A DNA stretch of 64,000 nt from Mansonella perstans (GCA_037074765.1 JBAMDO010000030.1:62001-126000), one strand, 5' to 3'; shown: positions 1-11,773, counted from the stretch's first letter. Numbers and translations are program-made. The notes: generated by a model from the sequence alone, not told the origin.

Positions 1-807
1 ATATCTGACATAAATTGGAATGGCTTCACTGAATACTGTTTGGCTTCGTTCGAGAGATACAGAACATGTCCTCGATCGAGATGAACTTGGCTTCTTGATA
101 TAACCAAAGCAATTATTATTAGCAGCATCAACTGTTAACCTTAAAATTGATATATTTGCAGCTAAATCTAGTTATCGATTGCTCAAGTATTGGTTTTTCA
201 AGTTCACTTTGAAAAAGGTGAGCTCTGAAATAATTAATAAAAAATGAACTAATTAGTTAATTGCATGATTTAATCAATAAACAGAAAACTGATACAGCGT
301 TGAATGATGATCATTAATAAATCTTAAAGTATTTGTGGTTATTTTAAGAATGCTAATGATTTGGAGTAAAGTGCATTGTTTTATGATGGAGCCTACTGTT
401 GTAAATAATGGAGCCTACTACTGTGAATTGAAATTCGAATTTCAAATACTTTATTTTTGCTTATTTACTTGTTTTTTGATATCGCACGTAACATAGGAAA
501 ATTTGCTGGATTAAATGAATGATACACAGTATAAAAATGCATGAAAAACTTACTGAAGCGTAGATGGAATAGGGATTTCTGGTCGAAGATCGCAAGGTAA
601 CATTGAATCATTGCTATGAAATAATGGCAAAGTTGAGGAAGCACGGAAATTGTGGCAATTATCTTTATCCATGGTACAGTTATAGTTGTGTTCCTTTTCG
701 TAAAGTAATTCCAGTAATGAAAGTGGTTCTGGCGATACATCGCGTGAAGAATTTATGCCCCATTCGCCATCAAAAAAAATTACATCATTTACGTAATTTT
801 TCGATAT
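1..807 (-). CDS. Unrecognised protein, partial (runs off left edge)
   Basis: Three minus-strand exons join in frame. The first (about 807 down to 554) reads FFDGEWGINSSRDVSPEPLS and further on PEIPIPSTLQ, ending at a consensus GTAAGT donor in phase 2. The second (224 to 140) starts after TTTCAG, supplies the missing base and reads AHLFQSELEKPILEQ and on to a GTTAAC donor in phase 0. The third (93 to 1) follows a CAAG acceptor, reads KPSSSRSRTCSVSLERS and stays open to the window edge. Phase agreement across both introns makes a real gene likely although I do not recognise the family. The visible part is serine/proline-rich with no membrane segment. The 5' boundary of the first exon is unclear: the frame is closed by a stop at 808-810 and no AG acceptor lies just inside it, so the upstream exon is not identified. 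Confidence 0.55.
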
Positions 808-1195
808 TTATACCACTTCTTATGTTTATTATATAGTTTTTTCAATATGGTAGTTGACTCAGAAGCAAATACTTCTCTGTCTAATCTATAGACATTCAAA
901 TCACTTCAACAGTGAAAATTCCAGCTACTATTAAAATATCAATTAAATAAAAATTCTAAGCATTAAAAATACTGGAATAAGCAGTTGACACTTTTGTGTT
1001 AACAATTTTTAGGGTGAAAAACCTTCAAAGTTCTATTGGATACGCTAATAATAACAGAACTTACAACTAACAGCAGGCGATATGCTTCTTTGTAAACTGC
1101 TATTATCATCCAGTTGAACGAAAAATTTTTCTGGCAGTGTTATCACTATAAAATTAATTTTTCAAACATGTATCATGAAAAAGAGATTTCCGTTC

Positions 1196-1230
1196 AAAAA
1201 TATCTGCAAAGTCCGTTTGCAGATATTTTT
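1196..1230. repeat. Perfect 15-bp hairpin with 5-nt loop
   Basis: AAAAATATCTGCAAA at 1196-1210 is followed by the loop GTCCG and by its exact reverse complement at 1216-1230. It lies between the left-edge gene and the next minus-strand gene. It could be a small structured RNA, a terminator-like element or a relic of an inverted-repeat transposon; nothing around it decides. Confidence 0.7.
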
Positions 1231-1564
1231 CCCACAGGAAAAAGAAAACTTTTTTTAATGTCAAATTCTTAAAAAATCTTGAATCCGAAAAAGTTCCGAA
1301 AAATAACGCCAAATAACGCAAATAATGCCTAGTATATTTAAAAAAAATAAATAAATATAGTTTTTTTCCTGAAAAAGTAGTTTCACAAAATTTTCCACAA
1401 AATCCTGGCAAGCAAAGGAACTTATTCGATTCTAATCACTCTAGGACTCATATAGTTTTTATTTTTATTAAATATGCTAGGAAATTACAATTACCAATGC
1501 GAAAAAAAGTGCAGACAACTACGACTTTCTATTCTATATCGTTTTAAAGCAAACATCACACTGA

Positions 1565-3491
1565 TCATTTTGAATTAATCAAGTGATAAATAAGAAATGA
1601 AAAAATTTCCATGCCTTCCATCATTTTAACTACTGCTTTGCCCCCAATATCAAATAACGCCTTCTGTGACCACGCAAAAGCAATATCATAAAAATCCAAT
1701 AATGTACATTCATAAAGGATTTCCCATGGACGCCCTCGTCGATGAGCGATTTTATTGCATAAATTACCAACCTAAATAGAGGGCTGTAAAACAAAATGTA
1801 AAAAATTAGAATTTCTAAAATTAATTTCAAATAAAATAAATCCTAGAAAATCCTCGTTTCCTTCTCATTACTTAAATAGTAATTGTAATCTCAATAACGC
1901 TCTTTCTAATAAATATCATATATAGAAAAGACATATCAGACGTGAAAACTTAATAGAACTGATGATAAACTGGAATGGCAATTAACATCACAGCTTGTAC
2001 TCGAGTATTCTGACGAATCATTAAGAGTAATATCATCCAACGTCTCATTATCCTCATCGGATTTCTTATCCAAAAAAGCGATAAAATGAACACGTGGAAT
2101 AGAACCATGGATTGGTAGCGCAAATATGTTCCAGTCCATAATATCTAATTCTATCTAAAATCAATATTAAAAAGGTAAAAAAAAATTTTGAAAGTGTGGA
2201 AACAACATTCAGTGTTCCTTTCATTTATTTCATAAAAAATAGAATGCCAGAACGAAAATATCCAGATTTTGAGGATTTGCTATCAATTTAGATTATTTCT
2301 GAAAGTTTGATGGGAATTTTGGGTTTTGAGGGATTTTTTTCAAAGCAAACTTCCGAAATTAAATTAAATAACTTCATCTGAATTTGAAAATTTGATGACA
2401 GTAACGTAAGATTTTTCAAATTCGCAAATACTATGTTTTGCCTAAGGGAGTTCCCTTTTGAGAATACTATTTGAGTAAATTCAAAGCTATGACATTTAGT
2501 AAATTACAACCTGCAAAAAATACTCCCCAACTATACTAATTAAGGGAACCAACCTGTGGGTTTATTTTTCAAAACTTGTTTTTAAAAATAATCCGATAAT
2601 TCTGTTTCACAATCCTGGTAATCCGTTTTTCAAAATTTTTGAAATTAAACTTCAGTTCAATTCCCATTCCATTTTAAATCTAATTTTTATAATCCAAACT
2701 ATAAAGAATTTTTTTTTCGAAAAAATCTCATACAGTTTCTCTATCAAATAAATTAAAAGAAAAAAAACTTTCCAAAATAGCTTACAGCATCTGACTGAAC
2801 CACAAATTCCATCTCTTCGGTGCGGTAAATTGGTCTTGCAATGAGTTCACCTGGAAGACATGGTTCACTACTGGCCTTTCTTAGTGTATCCAAAGTATCA
2901 GTTAGCTTTTCATAACTGAAATGTTTTGGATAAGTTCAGTTTAGAGCATAAGGATTTAGTTCGAATAAAGAGATACTAATTTACTGTCAGCTAAAACATT
3001 TTCTTTTCTTCGAAATTTCAAAAACTCAGTGAAATTTTTGGCTGCTTATGCAACTGAATTGCTAAATGGTGGCAATCAGAAAAAATAATTGGAAAAAATA
3101 TCCAAGTAACTGTGCTTCCAGGTAACTTGGTTGATGTATCATGTAGAAAAATTTTTAAAAATATGCAAAATAAAACTAACTATGTGCAGAAAGAATAAAC
3201 GAATAAAAACAGAAGTAAAAACAAATATTCAAGAAATACACAAGAAACTAAAAAATAAACAAATAAGTAAATGGCAAGAAAAATAAACATCCAAAAAGGG
3301 AAACTTGAGAATAGAGTGTGAAATGAATGTTTATAAACTTAATACCCTTAATGAAACACTTTCTAAAACAGTGTGAATGGAACTCACCTCTTTTTATTCT
3401 TTGAAAAAGAAGAAAAACAAGGAATTTTCCGACATAAAAGTATCGAATTATGGGAAAGATTCCAAATGAAATATTCCGACAATACCGACAT
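1565..3491 (-). CDS. Unrecognised protein, four exons
   Basis: The gene was reconstructed from splice signals. Exon 1 (3491 to 3388) starts MSVLSEYFIWNLSHNSILLC and ends at GTGAGT in phase 2. Exon 2 (2915 to 2786) follows TTTCAG and continues in frame as YEKLTDTLDTLRKASSEP and GELIARPIYRTEEMEF to a GTAAGC donor. Exon 3 (from 2154) follows TTTTTAG and reads IELDIMDWNIFALPIHG, then an acidic stretch DKKSDEDNETLDDITLND. Exon 4 (1771 to 1565) follows TTTAG and reads VGNLCNKIAHRRGRPWEI, ending at TGA at 1565-1567. The exon 3 donor is not fixed: in-frame GT choices exist within the acidic/serine-rich tail, and without splicing the frame would stop at 1936. The family is not recognised. The start codon sits 8 bases from one arm of an 18-bp inverted repeat. 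Confidence 0.5.
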
Positions 3492-3498
3492 TAATCGT

Positions 3499-3624
3499 TG
3501 ACGTCGTGCAAACTGCACAGCAGATAACACAAGCGACCATACGAAAAATATCATTAGTATAGTGAAAAACAGTATCTTAATCCTGAAAACAGTACTTCCT
3601 CATATGGCAGTTTGCACGACGTCA
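3499..3624. repeat. 18-bp perfect inverted repeat with GACGTC cores
   Basis: TGACGTCGTGCAAACTGC at 3499-3516 recurs as its exact reverse complement at 3607-3624, with a 90-base spacer. Each arm carries a GACGTC palindrome, the core of CRE/ATF-type bZIP sites. It lies immediately upstream of the start codon of the minus-strand gene ending at 3491, so it is in the promoter or 5' leader. Confidence 0.65.
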
Positions 3625-4984
3625 TTGAATCTACCTTCAATTATTAGTCGATTCGCACATAACTGAACTAAATATCAAAAATGAAGTTGATACCTCATGA
3701 AGTGACTTATCAATGCACTTTTAACTAATGCTGCTGAATATCAAAGGAAAACAATATTATGTAAAGTTCACATATCTCAAACGAACAGAAAAAATCAAAA
3801 AATCGATCAATCCAGTAACGAAAGAAATATTTGATATAAAGGAATAATATAAAGAGTGAAAAGAATTCCGATACTGAATGGTTAATTTTTATCTGGAAAA
3901 TTAGCTAAACATTCCTACAGTTTGTGTGTAAATGCTGATGTCTCCGTATCCAGTGTTTGTAATAATATTTTAATCTTAATTATAAGAATTCTGCGTTCTT
4001 TGCAATTTCTCATTGCACAGTAAATTTTTAAATAACATTTTATACATTTTACACTTTGTTCCAAAGCAATGACTGTATTTTCTCCATGCGATTCTCTGCT
4101 TATGCATCTACCATCATGTAATCCATGATTTGAGTATTTACAGCTATAAAAAGAGACGAAGTCACGGTACTCAGTTTTTTATCATCATTTCCAGCTATCT
4201 GACTGTTCTCCTAGTTTCCCTAAACGAACCAATTATCAACAATCCAACTGAACGACTCAGTCTCTAATATTGCTGATTGCTACGTTAATTCAATAAACAA
4301 TTTCGAGAATCTATCCCTTTCACGATACACGGTAACCACAACTTATGATAATTTTCTGCTAAGAATCTGGAGGACGAGTCATCAAGGAGTTTGACCTCAG
4401 TCCCACATTATGCTACTGAAACCCGAGTATGAGTAAGTAATGCATTGTAGCAAAAAAAAAAAAATGATCAAAAGCTTTCTCTGAAGCTCAGAGTGATTGC
4501 ATATAAAGCTTCATTTCGTATCATATAAGCCAAATTCTATGTTTGAATAATAAGGCTCTGATGTATGTTAAAATAATAAGCTTTCTTCATACACGGAGAT
4601 TATATTTCCGAACGATTATTCGAGCAAATCATTTAAGCGGGAAATAAAAGTAAACACTAAAAGTTGCGAACATTTGCAGCCACTGAACAAAACCGGAAAA
4701 GAATGTCCAGCCGTTACCACGGTAACATAATTTAACCTTGTTACTTAATCTAAGCTTTTTTTTTACTACATTTATTGCAACATATTTCACATGAAATAAA
4801 GTTTTTCCTTTTTAAATTTAATTACTATTAATGATTTATTGAGATGAAAAACCTAACTACTAACTAAACTTGCTACTCATATTAAAATATGATAAATTCA
4901 TTCGATCTTACCATCTTCACTTAATTATGTTATTTATAAGAATAATTTAATGAGTCATTACTTCTTTTCATAATTTTACTTTAC
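3625..4984. other. Intergenic, no gene seen
   Basis: AT-rich sequence upstream of the 1565-3491 gene. No convincing exon, tRNA or repeat was seen. Confidence 0.4.
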
Positions 4985-5113
4985 GGTGATGCGCAGCTGT
5001 CACAATCGTCATCGATCATTGCTGCTCCCATTTCGATATATATATTACATCCTGAATGCAGAAAACTAGAATGATCGATGTTAAAATGAAAACAGCTATC
5101 CTTTTCCATCTTC
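4985..5113 (-). CDS. Small ORF or terminal exon, 42 codons
   Basis: On the minus strand a frame starts MEKDSCFHFNIDHSS and ends MIDDDCDSCASP before TAA. It has mixed composition and five cysteines, unlike the surrounding AT-rich DNA. It can be extended upstream to a possible TTAG acceptor, so it may be the last exon of an unrecognised gene. No homologue is known to me and no upstream exon was linked. Confidence 0.22.
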
Positions 5114-5349
5114 GCTTTGCTCAATTTCTAACTAAGGCGAAAACGTCTACATAGAGAAAAGTTCAAAAGTTCAAAAATTCGAATTAAAAATCACTTTGAA
5201 AGTTATAAATAAACATCCATTCCCGATAAATCTTATCAATGTTGAAAATCAAAGCAATAATCAGTGGATGAATTCCTAATATATATCGTCGTTTTTGAGA
5301 CATTATTCATCATTAGTTTAATGTAACCAAACAGTAAGTTATAGCTGCG

Positions 5350-5769
5350 ATGAAATATATTACCAAAATGCTTAGTTTTAAATCGAAAATCGCTGTTAAT
5401 AATAAAAGCAATAAAGAAAAGCACTACATCTGCTCCTCCTTATTTCCAACACATAAGTGTCCGTCATCACGTGGAATGAAAATCTCCATGAATGGCATGA
5501 TTAAATATTTGGAGAGAATAAACTTGAATAATTACATTGCACGGAAAAAACCACTTTATTCCTACTTTACACAAAATGACCCATCAGCCTATCAGTCAAA
5601 GTTTAATCAAGTTTTACAACTTTCACGCTATACCTACTCGTGGATTTACATATTTTACAAGAGAATTGAAAAAATGAATGATTTCTGCTATTTCAACAAG
5701 CAGAAACGCTACAACCTGATACTATTGAAAGACATGTCGCACAGGAAATATTCAAATGCTCGAAAATGA
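5350..5769 (+). CDS. Hypothetical protein, 139 aa
   Basis: A single open frame begins MKYITKMLSFKSKIAV and ends KYSNARK. It is rich in lysine, tyrosine and asparagine, as expected of any open frame in AT-rich DNA, but it is among the longest in the non-repeat part of the window. No signal peptide, membrane segment or known motif is visible, and the opposite strand also has short open stretches here. It may be chance or an unrecognised exon. Confidence 0.18.
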   Translation: MKYITKMLSFKSKIAVNNKSNKEKHYICSSLFPTHKCPSSRGMKISMNGMIKYLERINLNNYIARKKPLYSYFTQNDPSAYQSKFNQVLQLSRYTYSWIYIFYKRIEKMNDFCYFNKQKRYNLILLKDMSHRKYSNARK

Positions 5770-5943
5770 ATGATCAAAGGTTAAGTTAAAAATTTTAACA
5801 AAGTTAATGAGAAGTAACTTCATGAAGTGTCAAACACTAAGTAGCAATGACTGCTGATGGAAAACAAAAAAATTCCTCTCTCTGAATGAAATGATATCAA
5901 ATGTCAATTCAATTGTATCAGACTTGATTAGTCTGAGAAATGA

Positions 5944-6072
5944 ATGAAAGTTTCTAATTTCGAAAGTTTTATGGAATATGTAGTTGTGCAGTTGGGGAAG
6001 CACAATGAGGAAATGGAATTAAACTTTTCATTTCAGAGTGCCTTTTTCCAGACTCATCCAAAAAGCAGATAG
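5944..6072 (+). CDS. Small ORF, 42 codons
   Basis: The frame reads MKVSNFESFMEYVVVQLGKH and ends TAG at 6070-6072. The composition is less AT-biased than its flanks. A TTTCAG inside it could equally be a splice acceptor for a shorter exon. No family is recognised. Confidence 0.15.
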   Translation: MKVSNFESFMEYVVVQLGKHNEEMELNFSFQSAFFQTHPKSR

Positions 6073-8179
6073 CAAAGAAGAGGAAATAGGAAAGAATGGA
6101 AGCGAATGAATTTCAGATATGATCAATAGTTTGTTTTCCCAACGAACCGAAATGTGCCAACCGTTCAAAAAGGGACAAGGAGAAAGAACATATCAAAAAA
6201 AAAGAGAAAATAAATTTTAATTAAGCGGAACTTTTTTAGCTTTCAAAAAAAATTTATTATTATATTATAAATCCAAAAGACTTGAGATTAAACATCCAAA
6301 TTCGAATGAGACTTACAAATTTCAGATTAACTCTAAATTTAAATGAGCAATAAAAAAAAAGAAATAACAAAAATAACGGATGAAATTTGAATGTTATAGT
6401 AATTGCCATAAATTTGGCAACAATTCAAGCAAAACGCTAAATCAATTATTTCCGCAAATCCACACTGATAAAATAAAAACATTCATAACAAGCTTTTGGT
6501 GCCCAAGCTGAAGTTTGCTTTGTTGTCCAAGAAGGATATAAAGACTTGATAAGGGCTTCTTGTTGATATGATAATTAAAAAAGGAAATAATCGTAATAAA
6601 ATAATAAATAATAATAAATTAAATATAATATTTCGAATCATTTATAAGATAAGACGTAATTACCTCGCATTATTATGATATGAGTTTATAACACAACTGC
6701 GGAATTTTTGGATGTAAAAAAACTTTTAATTTCCTAACTTCTTTTGAAATTAAAATAACAAAGGAAAATGTCAATTCGCGAAACTGTATTTAGTACAAGT
6801 TTCTGAAATTGAAATGAAATTTTTTTTAGTATTCTTGTTGAAAAATGCAAACCTTTCCCTTTCTATGAAAGCAATCTCTTATTTTTTCAACACCCACTTA
6901 ATCGTCCTCTCTCTGTGGCAATAACAAATAATCATTTTCAAAGCCTTTTTCACAACTACTCTTCTTACACTTCTCAATTCATTATTTCTCAATAAACCCC
7001 CTCCTAACCATGTCGTTCCAAGTGAAATTAGCTTTGGAATAGATCATTTCTCATGTCATCATGTCTTTCCATATTAGACTATATGATCTAGATATCTAGA
7101 GAACATGCATGATCTGAAATGTGATAAATTTGTGCTATGAAGCAGGGAAATGTAACATGAGTGATAAGATGAAGGAAATGAAAACCATACACAATAACTT
7201 CCAGAGAAGAAAAATATCGAATAAGAAATTAACGAAGCGTAGTGATAAGTACTGAAATAAATTATAACTAGAAAAAATGAAAGTAGGATAAAGACGATTG
7301 GAACTTCTCTTGTATCTCACTTACTTCCTGTCTTGTGATAGAAAAAATAATACAATGCAACGAGGAATTAACAAAATGTCCCTGAAAAAGTAACAATATT
7401 ATTTCTAAGAAACAAAAAAACCAAAGAGACAAAGGAAATTTTAACAAAAATTCATTCTTCGAAGCACCTTCAGAATTTCATCTCTTTATCTTGTTCGTTC
7501 AACATTAAGCAGTCAAGCCCGGAAGCATTAAATGTGAAATTCTTAGATCCGGAAGCATCAACTAGTAAAATATTCAGTTCCGGAAAACAATAAACCCTTT
7601 ACTGTTTCAAATCAGCTTTCCATATATTATCTCTATTTATGAAAAAACGTTTTTTCTCCACAGATTGTACCGTTTCGATGATCAGGGAACATGAAAAAAC
7701 CAATGAAACGCACAAAAAAAAATGACTTGCGCTAAACTGACTAAATTGTATTTTTTGTGTGCAAGAAATTTGAGCTTTTTATTGGCTCATAAAACCGTTG
7801 TTAATCATTCGATAATACCAGCAAAATGCATTTTACTTGACAAAACAACTCGACAACTTGAATAAAGCAAAAAGCAAAAAGTTGATAACTTAAAGAACAC
7901 AAAAAAAACCTGAATTTTCGAAAAAAGTAAAGGAAGCAAAATAACAATCTGATAAATAATCAGAACTGAAATCCCGTGAAAAGGTGAATTTTCAGAAATT
8001 CTACAAACTGACTTTTTTACTTTTTCTAAAAATAGCAATCAACAATTTCTCTGTTTTTCATTCGAAATTTAGTTTATGTAATACAAGGAGAAGGAAGGAT
8101 ATATCTTAATACTGTTCTAGCTTCCAGCTGAAGTTCTGCAGCATTCGACAAGAATACATAATCAAGGCCAAATGCATTC

Positions 8180-10115
8180 CTAAGTAAAAACCTTCATCAG
8201 AGTCTTCCTTGATTTCTTTTTCGTCTTTTTCCCTAATTCTGAAACATCAGAAAATAGCTTTACTTCCGAACGTTCTTCTACTTCTTTTTGGAAAAGCCTC
8301 AAAGCCGCCAGATTGAAACCACAAATATCCTGCAAACAGCCCAGGATTAATATTCGTTTTCAAACAATTTCTAATAAACAGGATTATGAAAATTTGTAAT
8401 CTAATAACTATTTTAAGAAGAATTGGTACTGATTTTAAATCACTTTTATATCACCGAACATTTTTAACTATATCACAGGAATACATTTATCCCAGCAGAT
8501 GCCTTTAAAAATTACCAAAAAATAAAAATTTAATTAACCCGCAAATTATCCAATCCCTGTGGAACCTTCCGACACAAATCATCGAACAGTGCTATCAAAT
8601 CAGTCTGCGTTATAAGATGATTATGATGAATTCTGGAAAGTGGAAAAAGCAAATAAATTTTGGGGGATATGTAAAAATAAAAACGCTTGACATTTTAAGA
8701 AATGATCAACAAATAAGTTTGCTGCAACAATTATACATTTAAAATTCAAGAAACTGAAAAACTACGATAGCCTATCTATTTTCATATTATATTGCTGAAT
8801 GAAAATAAACAAAAAAAAGAAAAAATAGTAACAGGTAAAAAACGGGCCAACAAATGGAAAACTTACTTTACAATGAAAACTAGCACACGTGATGCAAGCT
8901 CCGCTTTGTAATGTCTCCCAATGCAAACACCTAAAGCCCTGATAATATCTGGGACGAAACCAAATGGAACCATTAACAAACTTTTTTCCAAATGGCTGAA
9001 AAGACAGCATAGAAAAAATCTTCATGGCTTTTCAGTACTTTAAAAATCGGAAAACTGGAGTGAAATTAAACTAACCTGGACGGTACTCGTTGGATCACAT
9101 CAAGTACAAAATGGTCAAGCGATGCACTTTGGAAGTATTGTAACAGCGGGTGTTTTTTATGCTGTAAAATGAAACTATAATGAAAATTCTTTCCTATTGA
9201 ACATATAATAAATGTAACTAGAAATTAGATACGAAATACTGGCAAAAAAAACTCACCTTTGGGTCCTCCAACAGAGCTATCCTCTCATTTCGCATGATCT
9301 CTAGTGCTTCAATAATGTGTTCAGTCTAAAAATATTCAATTTTACAAACAAAGTTCTCATCGAGAACTCGAAAATTTTAACCAAGCTGTAAATAAAATAT
9401 CAAACTTCTGAGAGAAATGATTTAAACAAATGACGAGTAAACAATGAGTGAATTCAGTAGAAGTTCGATTTAGATTTGTTTTTATAAAGCTTATGCATTA
9501 ATGCTTTTTTAAATGTCAATCATTAATTTCTATTCATTTTTTTTACACTTATACAATATTAATGTGCTTTAAATTATATTAGAAAGTAAACATGAGGAAC
9601 AGTGAGAATGTGTGACAATTAAAATTACCGATTTAATGCTTGAGATACTTTTGTGGACTGCTATTTCGGCTTCATTAAATTTTTCTTCGCCAGGAACAAC
9701 ATCATTCAGTTGGGTAAGGCGCTTTTCATATTCCTTTTCTCGCTCCCTCGCTTCCTCTTCTTGCAGGACAATGATTTCTTCTGTCAACTCCCATAACCGG
9801 ATTGATTTATCATGCGAAGAAGAAATCTGCAATGGAATACCCAGAAGTCAACATTTGAATTCCACATCAAAAGAAATTTTTTAAAAAATTCTTTAACTCG
9901 AAATTTAGTTCCCAATTTTGACTTTCCCTGGCTGCATTTAAGAACTTACGAGATATTTTCCATTACTAGTTTGTGCAAGAGTTCGAATTTCGGCCGAGTG
10001 AAGATTTAAAACCTGAATCCGCTCAAATTTCACTGCATCCCACTGTTTAATCAAATCATCTTTACCGGCAGACCACAACAAAGGTTCTTCCGGTGAAAAT
10101 AAAACGCAAGTCAAA
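8180..10115 (-). CDS. wdr3: WDR3 / UTP12 (DIP2) C-terminal exons; N-terminal part absent
   Basis: WDR3/UTP12 is a nucleolar WD-repeat protein of the small-subunit processome (U3 snoRNP, UTP-B), needed for 18S rRNA processing. Seven exons join in frame: 10115-9950 (last WD repeat, LLWSAGKDDLIKQWD), 9826-9629 (SSSHDKSIRLWEL then a charged helix), about 9327-9257, 9162-9076, about 9016-8866 (HLEKSLLMVPFGFVPDII), about 8633-8540 (HLITQTDLIALFDDL) and about 8331-8180 (DICGFNLAALRLFQKE, basic tail, TAG). The order matches the family's final propeller blade plus the Utp12 C-terminal domain. All junctions keep frame, so this portion is not decayed. The first exon begins after TTTTCAG with LTCVLFSPEEP. 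I found no exon for the preceding roughly 600 residues between 10115 and the SMC5 end at 13763, so the gene is truncated, rearranged or misassembled here. Confidence 0.85.
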
Positions 10116-11579
10116 CTGAAAACTATCCAAGGTAAAGCACTTAAAACAAGATTAAGCATTTACATTCAAAATCTAAATATTCGTGTCTGAAGAGTAATAA
10201 CAAATACTCAAGCCGAGAGATCTGTTGATAGATTCAAATAATCGAGTTTTATTTTTTGAATTTCAAAAAAATTTGGAAAGAAAAGAAAGCTGCGCAAAGA
10301 AAATTTACATGTCATCGTGTGCGTGGAAAGACTTGTGAAGTCATTTAATCGAATACATTGCTGATTTTTCGAATTAAACATCGGAAAATTCTACTTTAAC
10401 CACTAACTATTCAACTAGTGGGTCGATTGAACAGCTGAAATGATAAATCTAATTTTCTAATAATTACAATCACGTACTAAAAATGATTTCTTGAAATATG
10501 ATAAAAAACCGCAAATTTCGACAAAAGTGGTACTTCCAGTAATAATCCGTAATCGTATGAATGATGTAATTCAATCTTGTAAAATCTGGACAAAGTTTAA
10601 AAACTTGTGAAAATACCGGTATAGTGCCCAAACTTTTGGGAAAGATACCAGAACTTTTAAATAATCCCTGACATGTAAGACATCATATCGATCTGCAACA
10701 AGGAAGTAACGTGGTTTACATTTGAAATGGATTGTTTGAAAACTGAAATCCCATAGTTGAAACTATTTTTGAAATGTTACGAGAAAAAAAGGTAAGAATT
10801 TCTCCCGCTATTGATTCGAATTTAATTTACTGAACTGTCATATTCAGTTTATTATCTAATCTTTCAAACTGTAATTTATTATCAGAAAAGTGCTAATTTT
10901 GCTGGAAAATCTATTTAAAATTCAATGCAACAAATAAATTTGAAGACAATTCTGTTATTTACCATTTTATTTCAATTTTCAATGGAATAATTTAGCAGAA
11001 TAAATTATCAAAATTTGCATATCTGAAAAAAACTTATCACAAAAAAGCACTTAACAATTAGAGTTAATTATTTCAATCATACTTTTCTTGTCACTTCCAA
11101 ATGATAAAATTACTTCTTATTTTTTACGAATGCTTTTAACTAAGAAAATTAGCTTTTCAGCATTCTGGAAGTTCATCCATGAACTGAAATATATATGAAT
11201 GTATCATCGATCAAGCGCCTTTTCTTGAAAGTTATGGTTATCAGTTTTGAAAAGAATTTATTTCAATACTTGTGAAAAGAATTTTTTCAAACAAACTACA
11301 TAACGCTCAAAGCGAAAATATGAAAGAAAAATGAATAGCAATCATTTTACACTTTCTAAATGAACTGATGAAAGCAAGAGCAAGTAATGAGTAGTACTTA
11401 AAATAAATCTTTAAATTGAAATAAACTGAATGTTGAATCAATCTGATTCAGCATTTAGTTTGTTTTTTGCATTTTACGCGTTTGGAATCATCTTATAGTT
11501 AGCGTTAAAGATGATGAAAAGGTGTTACTATAACTTTTGATGCCATTCGTATTGTTGTTAAAAGTATTCTGAATTTCAG
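10116..11579. other. Non-coding; expected WDR3 N-terminal exons not found
   Basis: I looked on the minus strand for WD-repeat signatures (GH...WD, SxDxxIxxW) and for exon/donor pairs and saw none. The sequence is AT-rich with frequent stops in all frames. Confidence 0.45.
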
Positions 11580-11773
11580 GTGGCTCAACATTTTGTGCTA
11601 TAGCTACAATTAGCAAATGGCAGAACAACTATGGGATGAGAGTGTTCTGACGCATAAAAAAATTAAAAGACTTGTGAGGTGGGCGTTGTAAAAAACAAGA
11701 TGAAGGTTTTCATGGTCGAGTTAATAAACCAGATGATAGCTATTATGCATTCTGGGTTGGTGGGATACTTAAG
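11580..11773 (+). pseudogene. Decayed exon of geranylgeranyltransferase I beta subunit
   Basis: After an intact TTTCAG acceptor the plus strand reads GGSTFCAIATISK, then in a second frame AEQLWDESVLTHKKIKRLV, then back in a third as QDEGFHGRVNKPDDSYYAFW followed by VGGILK and a possible GTGTGC donor. This matches the PGGT1B segment with GGSTFCGIASL and GRPNKPVDTCYSFWVG, part of the alpha-alpha barrel that binds protein CaaX substrates and zinc. There is one missing base near 11620 and one extra base near 11690, and stops occur in each single frame. Neighbouring exons of the gene were not found. Because splice-like borders are kept, a genomic fragment is more likely than a retrocopy. The alternative is an active gene with assembly indels. 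Confidence 0.7.

Larger units (their letters stand above)
5114..8179. other. Mostly non-coding, a few short ORFs
   Basis: AT-rich intergenic DNA between two minus-strand genes. A 139-codon plus-strand ORF (5350-5769, start MKYITKMLSF, basic and tyrosine-rich) and a 42-codon plus ORF at 5944-6072 are the only open stretches of note. Neither has recognisable domains. Around 7515-7590 a CCGGAAGCATNAA-like motif recurs at roughly 35-base spacing. Confidence 0.35.

Noticed and set aside
1..84. Plus-strand C-terminal exon reading ISDINWNGFTEYCLASF
   Set aside because: The minus strand gives a three-exon chain with matching phases over the same bases.
1154..1411. 85-codon minus ORF, phenylalanine- and leucine-rich
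   Set aside because: Low-complexity composition from poly(A/T) DNA; it also spans the hairpin and shows no splice or start context.
4716..4735. GTTACCACGGTAAC palindrome as a regulatory site or transposon end
   Set aside because: Short, no partner copy or target duplication seen nearby.
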